A DNA stretch of 64,000 nucleotides, taken from assembly GCA_958496175.1 (NCBI GenBank), contig OY292275.1, forward strand, positions 18,166,001 to 18,230,000, read 5' to 3'. The notes beneath the pieces were generated by a model. The model did not search any database. It was not told where the DNA came from and saw nothing but the letters and a program-made list of their open reading frames with translations. This DNA comes from Sisyra terminalis (lineage: Eukaryota; Arthropoda; Insecta; Neuroptera; Sisyridae). The translations under genes were made by a program, and so were the position numbers. Positions 12,113-25,100 of the stretch are shown piece after piece. Numbering within the stretch: the first letter of the stretch is position 1; each line of letters begins with the position of its first letter.

Positions 12113-12465
12113 ATTTCTTATTACAAGAAAGTTTGCTGAGAAATAACAAACGGAAAATTAAGGACTTAAAAATGGATGCACAAATTTTGATTGAAATTCA
12201 TGGTTTTTAAAGGGCCTTTATTAGGTCATATTAACGAGTTATAAAACAATGCGCCTTACATGAGTGGTTGTGAGAAAATAAAATTTTTCCTGTGTGCAAG
12301 ACTAAATCATCCTTATCCGACTGCATAAAAATAATTTACATTTCGTGGCTAGATCCTTAGTTAATCAAAATTGGAAGTTATTGATTTTATTTTTTTTAAA
12401 AAAATACAAAATATTTTAAAATAAATATTTTTTAAGAAATTATTTTTTTTAATTGCACCCGGTCT
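12113..12465. other. Separase 3' flank
   Basis: This AT-rich sequence downstream of separase contains its likely poly(A) signal at 12386-12391 and a weak echo of repeat B near 12305. Nothing else is recognised. Confidence 0.5.
12386..12391 (-). terminator. Candidate poly(A) signal of separase
   Basis: AATAAA on the minus strand, about 75 bases past the separase stop codon. Position and sequence fit, but in DNA this AT-rich the hexamer also occurs often by chance. Confidence 0.4.
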
Positions 12466-15450
12466 TCAAGGTATTTTACTAAGCTTAACTGGAAGTCCTC
12501 TCGCTATTAAAGCATGTTTGTTGAAACTGGTAGAAGCTTCTTCTTTTGCGTATAAAACAGCTTGTAATATTTCATCGGTATTTAAAAGATTGACTTTTTT
12601 GCCACTCTTCTTTTTATCAACACCTAAAAGGAGAAAATATTCCTCAAAGTTTGATTATTTGGTATTATCATTTTCTTACTAATTATTCCATTTTTCCACT
12701 GCTGTTTATCAACGCTGTCCCAGTCAACCGTCACTTTGTCTGGGAATAAAAGGCTCAAAAGTTTTGAAGAAATTAAATCCATTTCATAATCGAATACTGT
12801 CCATAAGTTTCCTATAACACATGGAGAACATGCAATCAAATAGAAATCATGGGTGCCTCTTAGTTCAGATCTTTCCCCTGAAGATTTCAATCCAACACTT
12901 GCACAACCAAATAACATGACAACTCCTTTAACTCTAAGTTTCTTTATATCATCTCCGGATAGAAATTGAGATCCGCTTCCATGTCCACAATAGCTAAAAT
13001 AAATTAGAAATTAAAGTAAAAAAACTGCCCACCATATCGTTGGTATTTTTTTTGCAGAATTGTGGAAAAATCGGAAAATTAGTTGGATAATTCTGTAGTC
13101 ACACAACTGTTTGGCACCTTCTGTTTCCATTTTTGGGACACATATTTCCATAATCAATTTTTTTTAGAGATAACAAAGAACTGAAATCAACACGTGTACT
13201 ATTCTACAGTAGCATTTTTATTTTCATCATTATTGCTCCGAAAAAATTAGATTGCCTTTCCATTAACATATGTAATTATTTACTTACACAAAAATATCAT
13301 TATTTACAAGAAAATTGGTAAATTTCTCAGAACTAATAGTTTCGCCAACTGTTCCAGTCCAATTTGAAAAGAATTGAGTACAATATGCCGCCATTCTTTT
13401 TTCCATTTTAGGCAAATCACAGCCTGGATTTATAACATAGGCACCTAATGAAAATAAAATTTAATCCAATGTTAATTTAAATTAAATAAATCGTGCAACC
13501 TTTAGTAGAATCAAAGTTAGTTACAAAACCATTGATAATATTTTTCTCATATTCCTTAAATAAAGCATACACAAAATGAATAGACGGTAATCGAGACATA
13601 GTTTGATTTTTCAAAAATCTGCAACCTTCCCACGGATACATATCTAAAAACTGTAGATAAAATTTGTAATTAAATTCATGTTTTGAGATGGCACATGATG
13701 AAAAATAAGGCTTTTGGATATTAGTGTAATTTCAATGTAGAAACACTTCCATATTCCACATGAAAAAAGGGAAAAGGTAAATTAATTACCAATTAAGCAT
13801 TGCTCTATAAATAATACATTTATTTTACTTGTTTAGTTTAAAAGGTAATTACTTTCAAGACTGAATATCCTAATTAGATTTTAAATTTTTCATAACTACT
13901 TACTTGATCTACAATTAAAATAACAGGATAGCGTCGACCTTCCAGTAAGAGTAAATTGGCATCTCGCAATTTTATTATTTCATCTAATAAAAGAGAAAAT
14001 AAAGATGATTGTTTTGGTAAAATTTCTTTTAATATTCCTGGTATTCCTATATCAACTGAATTTAAAGCGAGACAATTGATTAAATATATCTGTTTTTCAC
14101 TTAATGTTTCTCTGAAACGTAATACAGTTACAAATACTTATGAATAATGAAAAAAATATTTTATACTTAGTAGATGATAAAATTTTATTAATTGGTGATA
14201 AAATTTTTTCTTCTGCTTCTTTGTGATTAATTAATTTTCCACGAAACAAAATTTTCCAAAATCGAAGCCATCCACTTTCCAACAATTCGAGAACATGCTA
14301 AAACGGAAGATAGAATTTAAATACCCTTTATCTATAATTTTACAATGAAGCAAACCTGTAATTGTAAATCAAGCATTCCATAATCTTTCTTTTCTATTAA
14401 AATATATTCTAATATGTGATTCATCAATTTTGCTATTTGTGGTGAGTTAGTTTCAGAAGAGGATAGTCCTAATTTAACACAAATCGGATCATTGGCTTTT
14501 GGTCCACATTCAAATCTAGACAAATATACTTCTGGTGTTACATCTTTTAATTTGTTATAAGGAAGTACAGAATTTTTAATGTCAACTGCCGTCAATTGAA
14601 CTAATGTCCATTCTATAAAAATAAATATACGTATGAAAATATATATAATAAATGTTATGGTCAAATCCAATTTTTTGACAAAAGTTAACCAAAGCTGATT
14701 TGGCACACAAATGTTTGTAATATTTTAATTGAAAACTCAGTTAAAAAGAGTAAGGGTAGGTGAAAAAGGGTAGGCAGTGTTTGAAAATCTTTCAAATCCC
14801 ACGAATTACAAAAATTTAAAAAAATCTCCCTTTTAGTTTCGTATTTTCGAGATAAATTTGCTCGAAATATACATTCTTAATTCGCTTGGGTCGGGAAACT
14901 TCCAAACACCGTCTTCCCTATTTCTTTTAATCTATGGACAGCAAAAATCGACTTGGTGCAAAACTTAAGCCGTATCATAACGTAGGTATAAACATTTTAG
15001 CTCAAAATATTTTTATAAAGCGTCTACCTTTTGGCATTTCCCTTATTTTTTGAAGCATATTGACAACATTTGAATTCTTAGTACACGGAAAATCAGTGAA
15101 TTTCTGATCTAAGGATCTAACACAATTTTCCGGGTTTGGACAATTTTTACCAAATTGAAAGCTATTTTGAACTCTCAAAGATGGACTATGTGATTCGATA
15201 AAGTGATAAATAGCTGTTAATTCTTTACTTTTTTCATAGTTAATTACACCAAGATGCTTATTGATTCCTGAAATAAAGATATGAATTAATTTGGTAAATA
15301 TAATAAATGTAAAATTTAAAAAAACAACTAATTACCTGAATAGGAAGGTCCTTCAGGTGGATGAGTTATAAATTGTAATCCCGCATGTAAAATTTGCTCT
15401 AAATTTGAAGAATCTGTTATGTTAAGACCATCGAAGTATATATCACCCAT
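12466..15450 (-). CDS. Sse: Separase, short form (576 aa, 9 exons)
   Basis: Separase is the CD-clan cysteine protease (family C50) that cleaves the cohesin kleisin at anaphase and is restrained by securin. Exons on the minus strand are 15450-15336, 15267-15028, 14612-14356, 14297-14167, 14111-13904, 13650-13500, 13444-13288, 12993-12680 and 12623-12466. All junctions are GT/AG, the phases agree and the coding sum is 1,731 nt. Introns run from 55 to 415 bp. The protease domain shows VDQFLDMYPWEG, SRLPSIHF, VINPGCDLPK, the catalytic His in YCGHGSG (residue 424), the catalytic Cys in LFGCAS (residue 450) and CVIGNLW. The 26-residue His-Cys spacing is the one known from human separase. At 576 aa it lacks the large helical N-terminal region of yeast or vertebrate separase, like Drosophila Sse, which works with Three rows. 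The ATG is preceded by an acceptor-like TTTCTTTTAG, so the 5' UTR is probably spliced; a missing upstream coding exon is possible. Confidence 0.9.
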
Positions 15451-15480
15451 TTTCTAAAAGAAATAATTTAAAATAAATGA
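15448..15480 (-). promoter_or_regulatory. Splice acceptor just upstream of the separase start codon
   Basis: On the minus strand the bases before the start codon read TTATTTCTTTTAG followed by AAAATGGGTG. A pyrimidine-rich acceptor two to four bases before the ATG suggests an upstream exon, either a 5' UTR exon or additional N-terminal coding sequence. I could not locate that exon. Confidence 0.45.
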
Positions 15481-17152
15481 TCATGATTTTTTTGGTTTTC
15501 TTCTTTAAAAATTATAAATAACAAAAATGCGACTTAAATTTTATATTTAAACAGCGACCAATAATAATAACTATAATTTAAACATTTTAAGTAGAATATT
15601 AAATAAGCGCATTTCATGCTTCTGTGGTTTATAAATATTGAAAAATAAAAATAAAGATATTAATCTAATTATTCTCAAAGTTGACTTGAAAGTTTTATCA
15701 CTTAACGTACGCTTTAAATCTACCCATCCTACAAAAGTATGTATCCCGTGTACCCCATTTTAATGACTCTGAAATCGTTTATATCTATGCAATTATTATT
15801 TAAAACATACTTTTGAATAATCTGTAAACTTATTTCTCCGATTTTAGGGGTTAAATAATTTCTAACATTTGTTAATAACGTTAATAACCACAACTGAAGT
15901 TGACTGAAATTATATAGCGTTACATAGCATAAACAGTTTTAAAAAATTATCATTCAAATTTGAATCTTATAAGGCTTCGTGCTTGTAAGACTACAAAGGA
16001 ATATTTCACTTGTGATCGGCTTTATTTCGGTCAGTTTTTATTAAAAATAAAAATTTAAAAACTAAAAATATTATGGATCACTATTTATTCAATACAATTC
16101 GGTACCTAGTCATCGTTATTAAGCGGTGGCTAAGGTTACTTTAGTTTCATTAGGTTCATACTGTTCTTATGATTTTTAAAACCCATACGAATTACGCAGA
16201 GAAATAGAATGCAAAGAATTCATCTAATACAAATCGAACCGAATGAAATTGATAAAATGCAAGAATGAATGTCCCTTCACCATATAATAGCCTTTTCATT
16301 AAAAAGCTACTTCTATTACAAAAAGCTGCTTCATTCCCAAATGAAATTGTATAATTTTGGAAAAGATGATCGATTTTTCATTTTCACTTAGTTTTCGGAG
16401 GCTTTGGGGTTTCATAACCAAATGACAAAAATTTCATTGTAATTTTGTCCTATTTGTCCGTAGGTTACAACTATTTTATTCATACAAAATGATTACATAA
16501 ACATTTAGAAAGATGTTTCATTAATCGCTAAACCATTATGCAGTTAATCCAGTCTTTATTTTTTTAAAGGATTTTATATTTGGTTTAATTAATTTAGATC
16601 AAGGGGCGACGATGTGTTACTCACTAAACTCCTTTTCTCACGAAATTGGTCCTGATTAATGTATATTGTGTTGAAATAATACGGTGCAATATCCAAGTTG
16701 GCTATACACACAGATGTGCAATGAAAGTAAAATGATCTTTGAGTATTATTATGCAATAAGTATATTTTATTGCGTTAACAGTTATTAAAATAATTATTTT
16801 TATGATTTTCAAAGATGAACGTTATTTCTCCTTACGGAACTTTTTACTGTACGTGATCTTACGCACACTTGGCCTTTCTTGTGTTTCCATTATTGATGAT
16901 GGCGTAATGAAAAATTGGTAAAACATTAAAAAAACTTAACGCAAAAAAAGAAAATGTATTCATTACGAATTAAAGACATTTCAATACCAAAAGCCGTTCT
17001 CATAATTCTAGGCTTGAAAACCTTCTCTTAATTGTAGAATTCTATATGCTAGCTTTTGCGCTAATTAATGGATCTTTAATTAAATAGTTGTTCCACTTCA
17101 TTTAGCATTGTTCTTATTACCGGTTTGAAAAAGTTCGCTTTATATTTTTAAG

Positions 17153-17317
17153 TTGTTATTTACCGTCGCTTTATAACTGCAAAGGTCCTTAGCGACTCTA
17201 GCGTTCATAAAAATCCATAATCCAGAGAAATATTGAAAATTTACTTGATATGTGGATCGAAACCAACACCTACCAGTTTTGAAGTGGTCACCTAGACCAC
17301 ACGGTCACCAGTAGGCT
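17153..17317 (-). mobile_element. tRNA-derived SINE, copy 1
   Basis: The reverse complement shows the family pattern. The head is CTACTGGTGACCGTGTGGTC (A box with substitutions), followed by ACCACTTCAAAACTGGTAGG, then a B-box GGTTTCGATCC-like segment (changed by one base), the body with GGATTTTTATGAACGCTAGAG and the tail TATAAAGCGACGGTAAATAAC. This copy is full length but diverged. Confidence 0.8.
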
Positions 17318-17651
17318 TTTTTTTAATAAAAGTTATGATGATTAAATAAATTTAAAAATATAATAAAAATTGTATTTATTCTTAATTGCAACATAGACAC
17401 ACTAGTATTGGTACAAAAATAAATAATAAAATTAAAACGAAGCAATAATATGTACACAAGAAAACTTAAAAAGAAAATTATTTTGTTAATACAAAAATTG
17501 CATGCCAAAGAAGCAAACTTAAATTAACAAATTACTTTTACGTCATTTAATAAATAATCTTTGAATGTTAATACACAGTATTTTTCAATGTAAAATAATT
17601 ATGGATTTGTCTTACGTTGATTGCTTTTATTCAGATAGAAATTAATTAAGA

Positions 17652-18104
17652 TTAAATATTAAGCTGGAATTCAAACTTATTGACACGTTTTAAAAAAAAA
17701 ATATCAAAATGTTTTTTAATAAAAATACAAGTATCAAGAGTTGTATTTAAGAAATAAACTAGAAAATTTATTTTCATCAAAAAATTAAACATACAGGTGG
17801 GATAAATATATAACATATTTGTATCAATATCACATTCAAATATTTTGTGTATGAAACAAGCCGCTTTAAAGATAAGCTTAATTAAGTGAAAACTATAAAT
17901 ATATAACATTGAACTAGCTAAAAATATGGCTTTTTTCAATTCTGCAAAGCATTTTTTGGAATTAACATCAAAAATGAAAATTATCAAATTATTAAAAATT
18001 GCTTGTTTAGAGCTAACTTGAACTAGACTTGAACTATACAAAGTATCACATTTCGTAAGAAGGGAACGTTTATCAAGTTCTTTTTTAAATTAGCTATTTA
18101 AAGC
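17652..18104 (-). other. Long open frame upstream of separase, unidentified
   Basis: The minus strand is open for about 150 codons from 18104 to a stop near 17652, unusually long for DNA this AT-rich. It has no ATG near its 5' end, so if real it would be an internal or terminal exon. The peptide is rich in Phe, Ile, Leu, Lys and Cys (for example SKQAIFNNLIIFIF and LKKAIFLASSMLYIY) and looks helical. No domain is recognised. It lies 2.2 kb upstream of separase on the same strand, so a divergent upstream separase exon is possible. A chance frame is the main alternative. Confidence 0.25.
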
Positions 18105-19030
18105 GTTGTTTTTTTTATTTTTAAGAGCATGAATAGCAGTTTGAATGAAAAATATTTTCTTCAGACGTTTTTGAAATAAAAAGAAAATTCAACAAAACAT
18201 ATATTAAATCTCATGATCGTTCGAAATTAATTGTTATACCTTAGTATACAGACTCTTTAGATTTATGCTTCAAATTTTACAGACAATAATTTATTTGATT
18301 CAAATTAGTTTTAACTTAATGATAAGGAAAATCACAAAAAGATTCATGAGATTTTTATTATTTTAATGTTGGTGTTGCAATTTTTTAAATAATTTCTAGG
18401 GGTAAATTATGGAAAAATTCAAAAAACATATTTCAATTTTTACCCATACTTTTTAAATGGACTGGAAATTTTTTAAGTTTTTTATTTTAAAATTTGCGAA
18501 ACATTTCTTTTTTTGAATTTTCAATACAACGTAATAAGCGCTAACATTGCTTTTTAAAAATTTATCTTAAAGATTAGAACTCTGCATTCGCGTAACTTTC
18601 TTTGAGTATTATTTGGTGCTCCGGCATTTCGTCAAACAGTAAAAAATGACGTCTCAAAACGCTTAGAGCGCTCAAAGTGAGATCCGGGAACGCAGGGATG
18701 ATCACCAAAGACTTTTGGTTCACATAAATGTTTTACTTTTAACTATTTAAATTATTTTTAAAGTAATTTCCATAAATTTTAAAATTATGAAAAAAATCCG
18801 CTTTACTTATTTAAGTATGTGCAAAGATAAATTTCTTCTACAAGCATATTTGATATACGCTTACCGTTAACTGTTCTTTTAATAGAATAAGAAAGTAAAA
18901 AAAATATTTTTTTTAGAAAAATATTCAGCTCTGACAAATTTCAGACAATAACTTAATGTGAAAAATATACAAATTTGGCTTAGTTTAAAATCGATATTTT
19001 TTTAAATTGGAATTGTATTATTGAAAATAG

Positions 19031-19036
19031 TTTATT
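19031..19036 (-). terminator. Candidate poly(A) signal of the LONRF gene
   Basis: AATAAA on the minus strand, about 109 bases past the LONRF stop codon. It is the first such hexamer after the stop; chance occurrence cannot be excluded in AT-rich DNA. Confidence 0.4.
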
Positions 19037-19144
19037 TGTACAAAAATATTATATTGAAATAAGAGTTAATTAGTAGTTAAGCATCAAAAGAAACTTAATT
19101 CTTTCCTTAATGTATGTAAAATGGAATCAGAAACAAACAAAAAA

Positions 19145-22100
19145 TCACAAATGCAGTGGTTGTGCTGTTGATACTGTCTGTGGTTGTTGATTACTGCATA
19201 TGTCGGATAGTTCATCTCCTTCACATACTATGCATTCATTATTACTAATCGCATTCATGCGGGCATTCACATGCTCTAAAGTCTTGTCGATGGCACGAAG
19301 TCGCTTCTCTAAACTAGTTGTACCGAGAATTCCAACCTGATTCCAAAAAGAAGAGATTGATTTATTTTTAAGATAATTTAGAAGTTATTTTTTCAACGTG
19401 AAATTATAAATTACCTGTAGTTGAACACCTAATGGTAAAATAGCCATTAGCCACCAAGCCCACGTTGGACCATCCGGTAATCGGTGCCAATTTGTTTCTG
19501 GTATCGGCATAACGCCAAATGACTGCTCAATTTCATTTCGAATTTTAGCGCCTAGTGAATTAATCCAACAAGTCGCTTTACTGTATACTTGATCGTGCAA
19601 ATACTCTAAAAGAGGTAATTGCGAAGTTGGAACTGAAGAATCTTGAATATATTGTATAGATGCTACATCATAACCATCCTAAAATAAACCCATCAAATAA
19701 ATAAAAAAGACCAAACATTTAAAATTCAAATATACTTTTTCGGATGAATCCAAAACTCGAAACCGCTTCACGCCAATGGTTGTCAATATTGAGCATCCAT
19801 CCTGTAGCTTGATAGCATCTTTAACTTCTAGTATTGTTCCAAATTTGGCAAAACGTTCATTTGAGTTACTACCGGCTGCGGCCATCGCAAATTGTCTTTG
19901 AGGTGATTGCAAACAACGTCTCGTCAACAGTCGATAGCGAGGTTCATACACAAATAAAGGGCATGCCACCCCAGGAAAAGCTGTAGTGCAAATAAACACC
20001 GGCGCTTTCGTTCCCGGATTTTCAATGTTTTTTCGGTAAGAACGTTTGCGTTGAAGGTATTCATTGTAGGCGATGACCGGTAAAAGTTGTTGTAACGCTA
20101 TTGTAGATCCATGTGCCAAATCCTCGGCGGTAATTGGAGCCACACATAGAGGACAAGCTAAGCCATAATCTAAAACTCGTTCTAAACATTCACGACAAAA
20201 TGTATGGCCACATGACGTAGTTACTGGGTCTAGAAAACATCTACTACACAGAACACATTCAACATCAGAAGCACCAATTTGGCTATTAAAGTTGTCTTTA
20301 GGTGAAGATTCTAAAAAGAAAAAAAAATTATGAAACATTGAGTAAATAATTTGTTAGTTAAACCAATTAAGAATTCACTGTTTCGATCAATGAATAATAA
20401 GAGTCAACGCCCCAACAAAAGCACAATTGCTTTCAGTAAATAAAAATTATCTATTGTTACCGCGTTGACCCTACACTATTTTATATGGAATTAAAATTAC
20501 TTACTTTCAAATTTGTAAAGTACCCTTTCGATTATTTTTTGGATTTGAGATACATCTGAGATTCTAGTTTCGAAGGTATTATTTGTTGTATGATATTTAC
20601 ATTCTGTGTTAAAACACGTAGTCGAAAAAGAAGACGTTGGAAGTTCAATTTCATTTAAGGAACGAAGAACCTAATAGAAAAAATAATATTGAATGTTTAG
20701 TAAAAGTTTATGCAAATTTAATTTAAATGGATTACCTTTCGAACAATTTGGCTTAGATTATTTTGATTATTGGATTCATATAGAGCTGTTAAACAGAAAG
20801 CTTTTATACTTTCGATCAAGTGTCTTCGTCCACGTCGTCTATATATTTTACTCCATTTATGTCGTTGCGCTGCATTGTTGCTCATTGGTTTTAGTACATT
20901 TTTGTAGGTGTTGAAAGCTGAAACAATAAGATATATTGTTTATTTACTTGGAAAGATGTATCGCAATTCCTTTAAAATGTTTCAAGTATTCAAGTAATGC
21001 ATGTATTAATCTGTAGGAAAGTATTTGACAAATCTGGCACGCGTACGATGAGCTTTTGTACAAAGTAAAAAGTTAGATGTAGGAAATAACGGAAGCGTTG
21101 GCAAAGTTTCAAGCGGTCAACAAAATTATGCTTCATGTCAAATTGCTAAATGATCGTTATTTTTCCGTAATGCTTGCTTAACGTACTTATTTAATGGAAT
21201 TTTATTTCAAATACGCATTACTTTGATAATTTCTACGTCCTACTTTTTAAATACTTGCATTACCAATATTATTCAAATTAAATGATCCTTAACTTTAATA
21301 AGATAACACCGGTATTACTACCTACACATTAGCAAAATAAAAATATTTTACCTTTTTTCAAACAAATTACATAACGATCACTTACTTACTTTTACTGGTT
21401 TTAAACTTCTATGAAATTAAAATTCTGTTAAAATTGAAATAAGACATAAAGTTAAACGATTAAGCAATATCATTTTTCTTTTTGATAAATGATCCTTCAA
21501 AACTTAAATTTAAAAATAAATATAAATGTGTGTATTTATTTTAAGAAATTTTGAACCTAAAAAATCTATGAATAGAAAACCAGATTAATTTAAGAAGTTG
21601 AGCTTTTTAACATTGAATAAAAATATATCAGAAAAGAATTTTACTAAACCTCAAACTAAAATCTATGGACACATAAATTTTGGTATTTTTATCTGATTTT
21701 CTTTAAATATACAAGATTCAAAAGAATCGTTATGTATTCTTAGAATGTTTGTTTAGATTTCATCATAAAATATCATTAAGATACGTAAATAGGTAACCGA
21801 ACTCTTATTGAGAAGGACGTAGATTCTAAGGCAACTGATATTAACATTGCTATGAATATTTTAACTATGTGCCAAAATCTTATTTATAAGATAATAAAAT
21901 ATTAAAAAAATATTGCAAATGATTTCCTTTTAAGTTTACTTTTCATCTAATTGTATTACTCTTATGATATTTAGTGCAATTTTTGCTGGTAATACAAACT
22001 CCTGAAAAAAGTCTATATGAAAAGAAAATTATAAATTTTTTTAACCGTTTTTACAAATCGATTTATTGATTTTAAAATTTGCTTATCCAAATTTTTATCA

Positions 22101-25100
22101 ATATTGTTAGTCGTTTTATGCATTTATAAATGTACAAGTGCCATTACAATTAAATATCGATTAATGTACACGTAATGTAGCTATTAGGAGAATATAGTTG
22201 TTTACACTAGGACGTTAATGCAACACATAAATGCTGATAATTGAGAAATCCTGTCCCTTTTTTTGCATTATTTATATTTTTTTTCAGAAATGCAAAGTTT
22301 CAATGTGTAACACAATTTAAGTATCGAATTATATGTGTATTATTTTTTTGTAAGAATTACAAATACCATAGTACTCATATAAACACCAAAAATATTAAAT
22401 GAGTGGTTTAATAGTAATCGTTTCTTGAAATATACATATTCTTATTAATAAAGAGCAGGGTTATAATCAAAAATAGCAGGGTTTGTATGGGAAAACTGCC
22501 CCCTTTAATAATTGTACGGTAGGGTCATAGGGTGTAAAGAAATATAAAGATAATTATTTTTCAACTCAAAATATATATGCAACTCATCAAAATATTTAGA
22601 AAAATAAGAAATTGTTTTCAAAAATTATTTCTTTTATGCAAAATTCATTCGTTTAATAATATATTTTTATTAGCTTAATTATTGCACCGTAGGGGGCTGT
22701 TCTCACATGGCAGCTATTGTATACTATCTTGCTTATGCTATGTGAGAGCAACACCCTACCGTGCAATAATTAGAGCTTATAAAAACATATTATTATACGA
22801 ATGAATTTTTGCGAAAAAGAAATGATTTTTGAAAACAATTTCCTTTTTTTCTAAATATTTTGATGAGTTGTAAATATATTTTGAGCTGAAAAGTAATTAT
22901 CTTTAAATTTCTTTACAAAAAAAAAATAGTTTAAGTGTGCTTAAACAAGAAATTTAGGGGAAAAAATAGTTTTATTTTATTTTTCATAATATTCTACCAC
23001 ATCAAAAAATTTGAAAAAATTCCCGAGTATAGAGGAGTACTAAAGACATTTTGTAAAAAGAATTGGCGGGGTACACTTTTAAAAAACGTACTCAAAAAAT
23101 TAATTTTAGTCTTGTTTCTGTCCTTAAAAGTCGACATTCCACGTGGAATTCAAAGTAAAAATATTTTTTCATGCCCTTTACTCCTAAGAATGAGAGAAAA
23201 AAACGATCTCCTGAGTTTGAAGCCGCGGGGGCAGTTTTCCCATGTAAACCCTGCTATATCCTTTAGTTTCCAAAACTCAAACAATTACTTGCAATAAAAC
23301 CTTTTATTTATAAACTTTGAAACTTGAAAGCCATTTGTACAAACTATACAATAGTGAAGTTCTAGCTTTAAGTGTAAAGCTAATAGATATTTTTAGAATT
23401 TTGGTCGTTCATTATATTTACTCGTATATGCTGGATTATAAAAAATTGTGGGGTAGAGAAGTTTTTGATTTTTGGGATTCATTCAATACAAGAAAATACA
23501 TTGAGAATATAGAGTATTGTAATCAAGTGGCTGTACGATAAAACACTATTCTTTGTCAATAGCGTTAATGATTAATGACTTGAAATCGAACAAGTTGTAA
23601 CGATCGTTGTACCTAATGGATTGACAAAGTATAAGCAATTAGATGGATGGACCACTTGTTGAACGGATGTTGTTGTGACTGGCAAGTGCACTGCTCTACA
23701 AAGTTACTGACATTGACTGGGGGCGGTTGAATCTCTTGTATCCACAACGACGACGAACTTCGTATTCGCTTTCGCTATTAATAAACATTAACAACATTTC
23801 AACACAAGGTCATTGCCCAATACTGATCATCCCAACATTTATTATCATTTGATTTCATTCTAATTTTTGATTTCTTCTTTGAACCAATATCCCGTAAGTA
23901 CCTGCCCCACTTACCTATTAATATGAAAGAAGAACTAATTATGCTTAATGGTATCTAGGCACATTAAAATTTTATTGAGTTATACGGCTCGTGATACTAA
24001 AAATATAACACGCATATCTACATAGTTGCAAAAGAAATTCTCTTCTTAATTTGATTTATGATAGATAAATACTGAAAATATCCTTGTATAAAATCCCTTT
24101 GGAGTAATATATAACAAAACTTATATATAAGTAAACATTGTTATTTGTGTCTATTACATAAGATAAAAATCAGTAGTCAGTTATACAATTGTAAGAAATA
24201 CAATATTTAATATATGGTAAGTACCTTTGTACTTATGTAATGACTAATTCCTAATTGGTTTTTACAATGATTTTCGGAAATGGTTTAAAGTACATTATAG
24301 TAAAGTATTATTCACATATCATAAAAATTGATTATATTCAAATATGAAGGAAGAACAATGGTTCTTTTTTAAAGCTAAAAAAATCTAGGAATGCAAACAG
24401 GAAAAAGCAAGATAAGGCTTTTCTCGCCTGGATCAAAAATTTATTAATCTTTTCTCGACCCCATTTTGAACTCGAGACTTTGTAAAACCGATTCCTAGAA
24501 TCGAAATCATCGATCTCGTCTCAATTACAGATGTCGCAATCTTATTTGGTCTTCAAGATGAAACGAAAATGAGAAAGATTTATTATTAATCACGTCTCAT
24601 GTCCAACTGAGAAATTCTGTTTTAATTACGTATAACCAATCGAAAATACTTCGCCAAATAATTAACAAGTAAAATTGAAATAGATAGAAGTAACAATTGT
24701 AAAAATTTAATATCATTTCATTAGAAAAAATTTAAAAAACTTGATTATATTTGTGGGCCAGTAGGCCCACCGGGATATTCCCGGTATAATTGTGGGCAGT
24801 CTAGCACTGCCCATGGTACATTAACAATTGCAAAATACACAAGGACACGAAAACGTTAATAGTAAAACAAGAGATAAAAAGGTTTAGCGAGAAAAACCTG
24901 GAAAGACTGGGTGGAACATCCGAACAACTTTGCCCTAAATCTACTAAACAATAGTGAAACCAACGTAAAATTTCTAAGATGGAATACCACTGACCTAACG
25001 GAAAAGTTTTGACTACCAAACCATTAACATGGATGAGTCTGCTGAGACTAATTATTGCACCATCGTTCAACAAATGAAGGTAAAAAAAAATACTTATAAA

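Larger units (their letters stand above)
15451..19030. other. Spacer between separase and LONRF
   Basis: This 3.6-kb stretch should contain the separase promoter, any upstream separase exon and the LONRF 3' flank. I see one SINE (17153-17317) and one long minus-strand open frame near 17652-18104, listed separately. No TATA/initiator pair convinced me, and the rest is AT-rich sequence without motifs. Confidence 0.5.

Noticed and set aside
22935..23297. 120-codon plus-strand open frame
   Set aside because: It starts at GTG, lies mostly within a non-autonomous element, reads through its terminal inverted repeat and shows no protein family.
24801..25073. 90-codon minus-strand open frame
   Set aside because: It is the complement of a readable Jockey LINE fragment on the plus strand.
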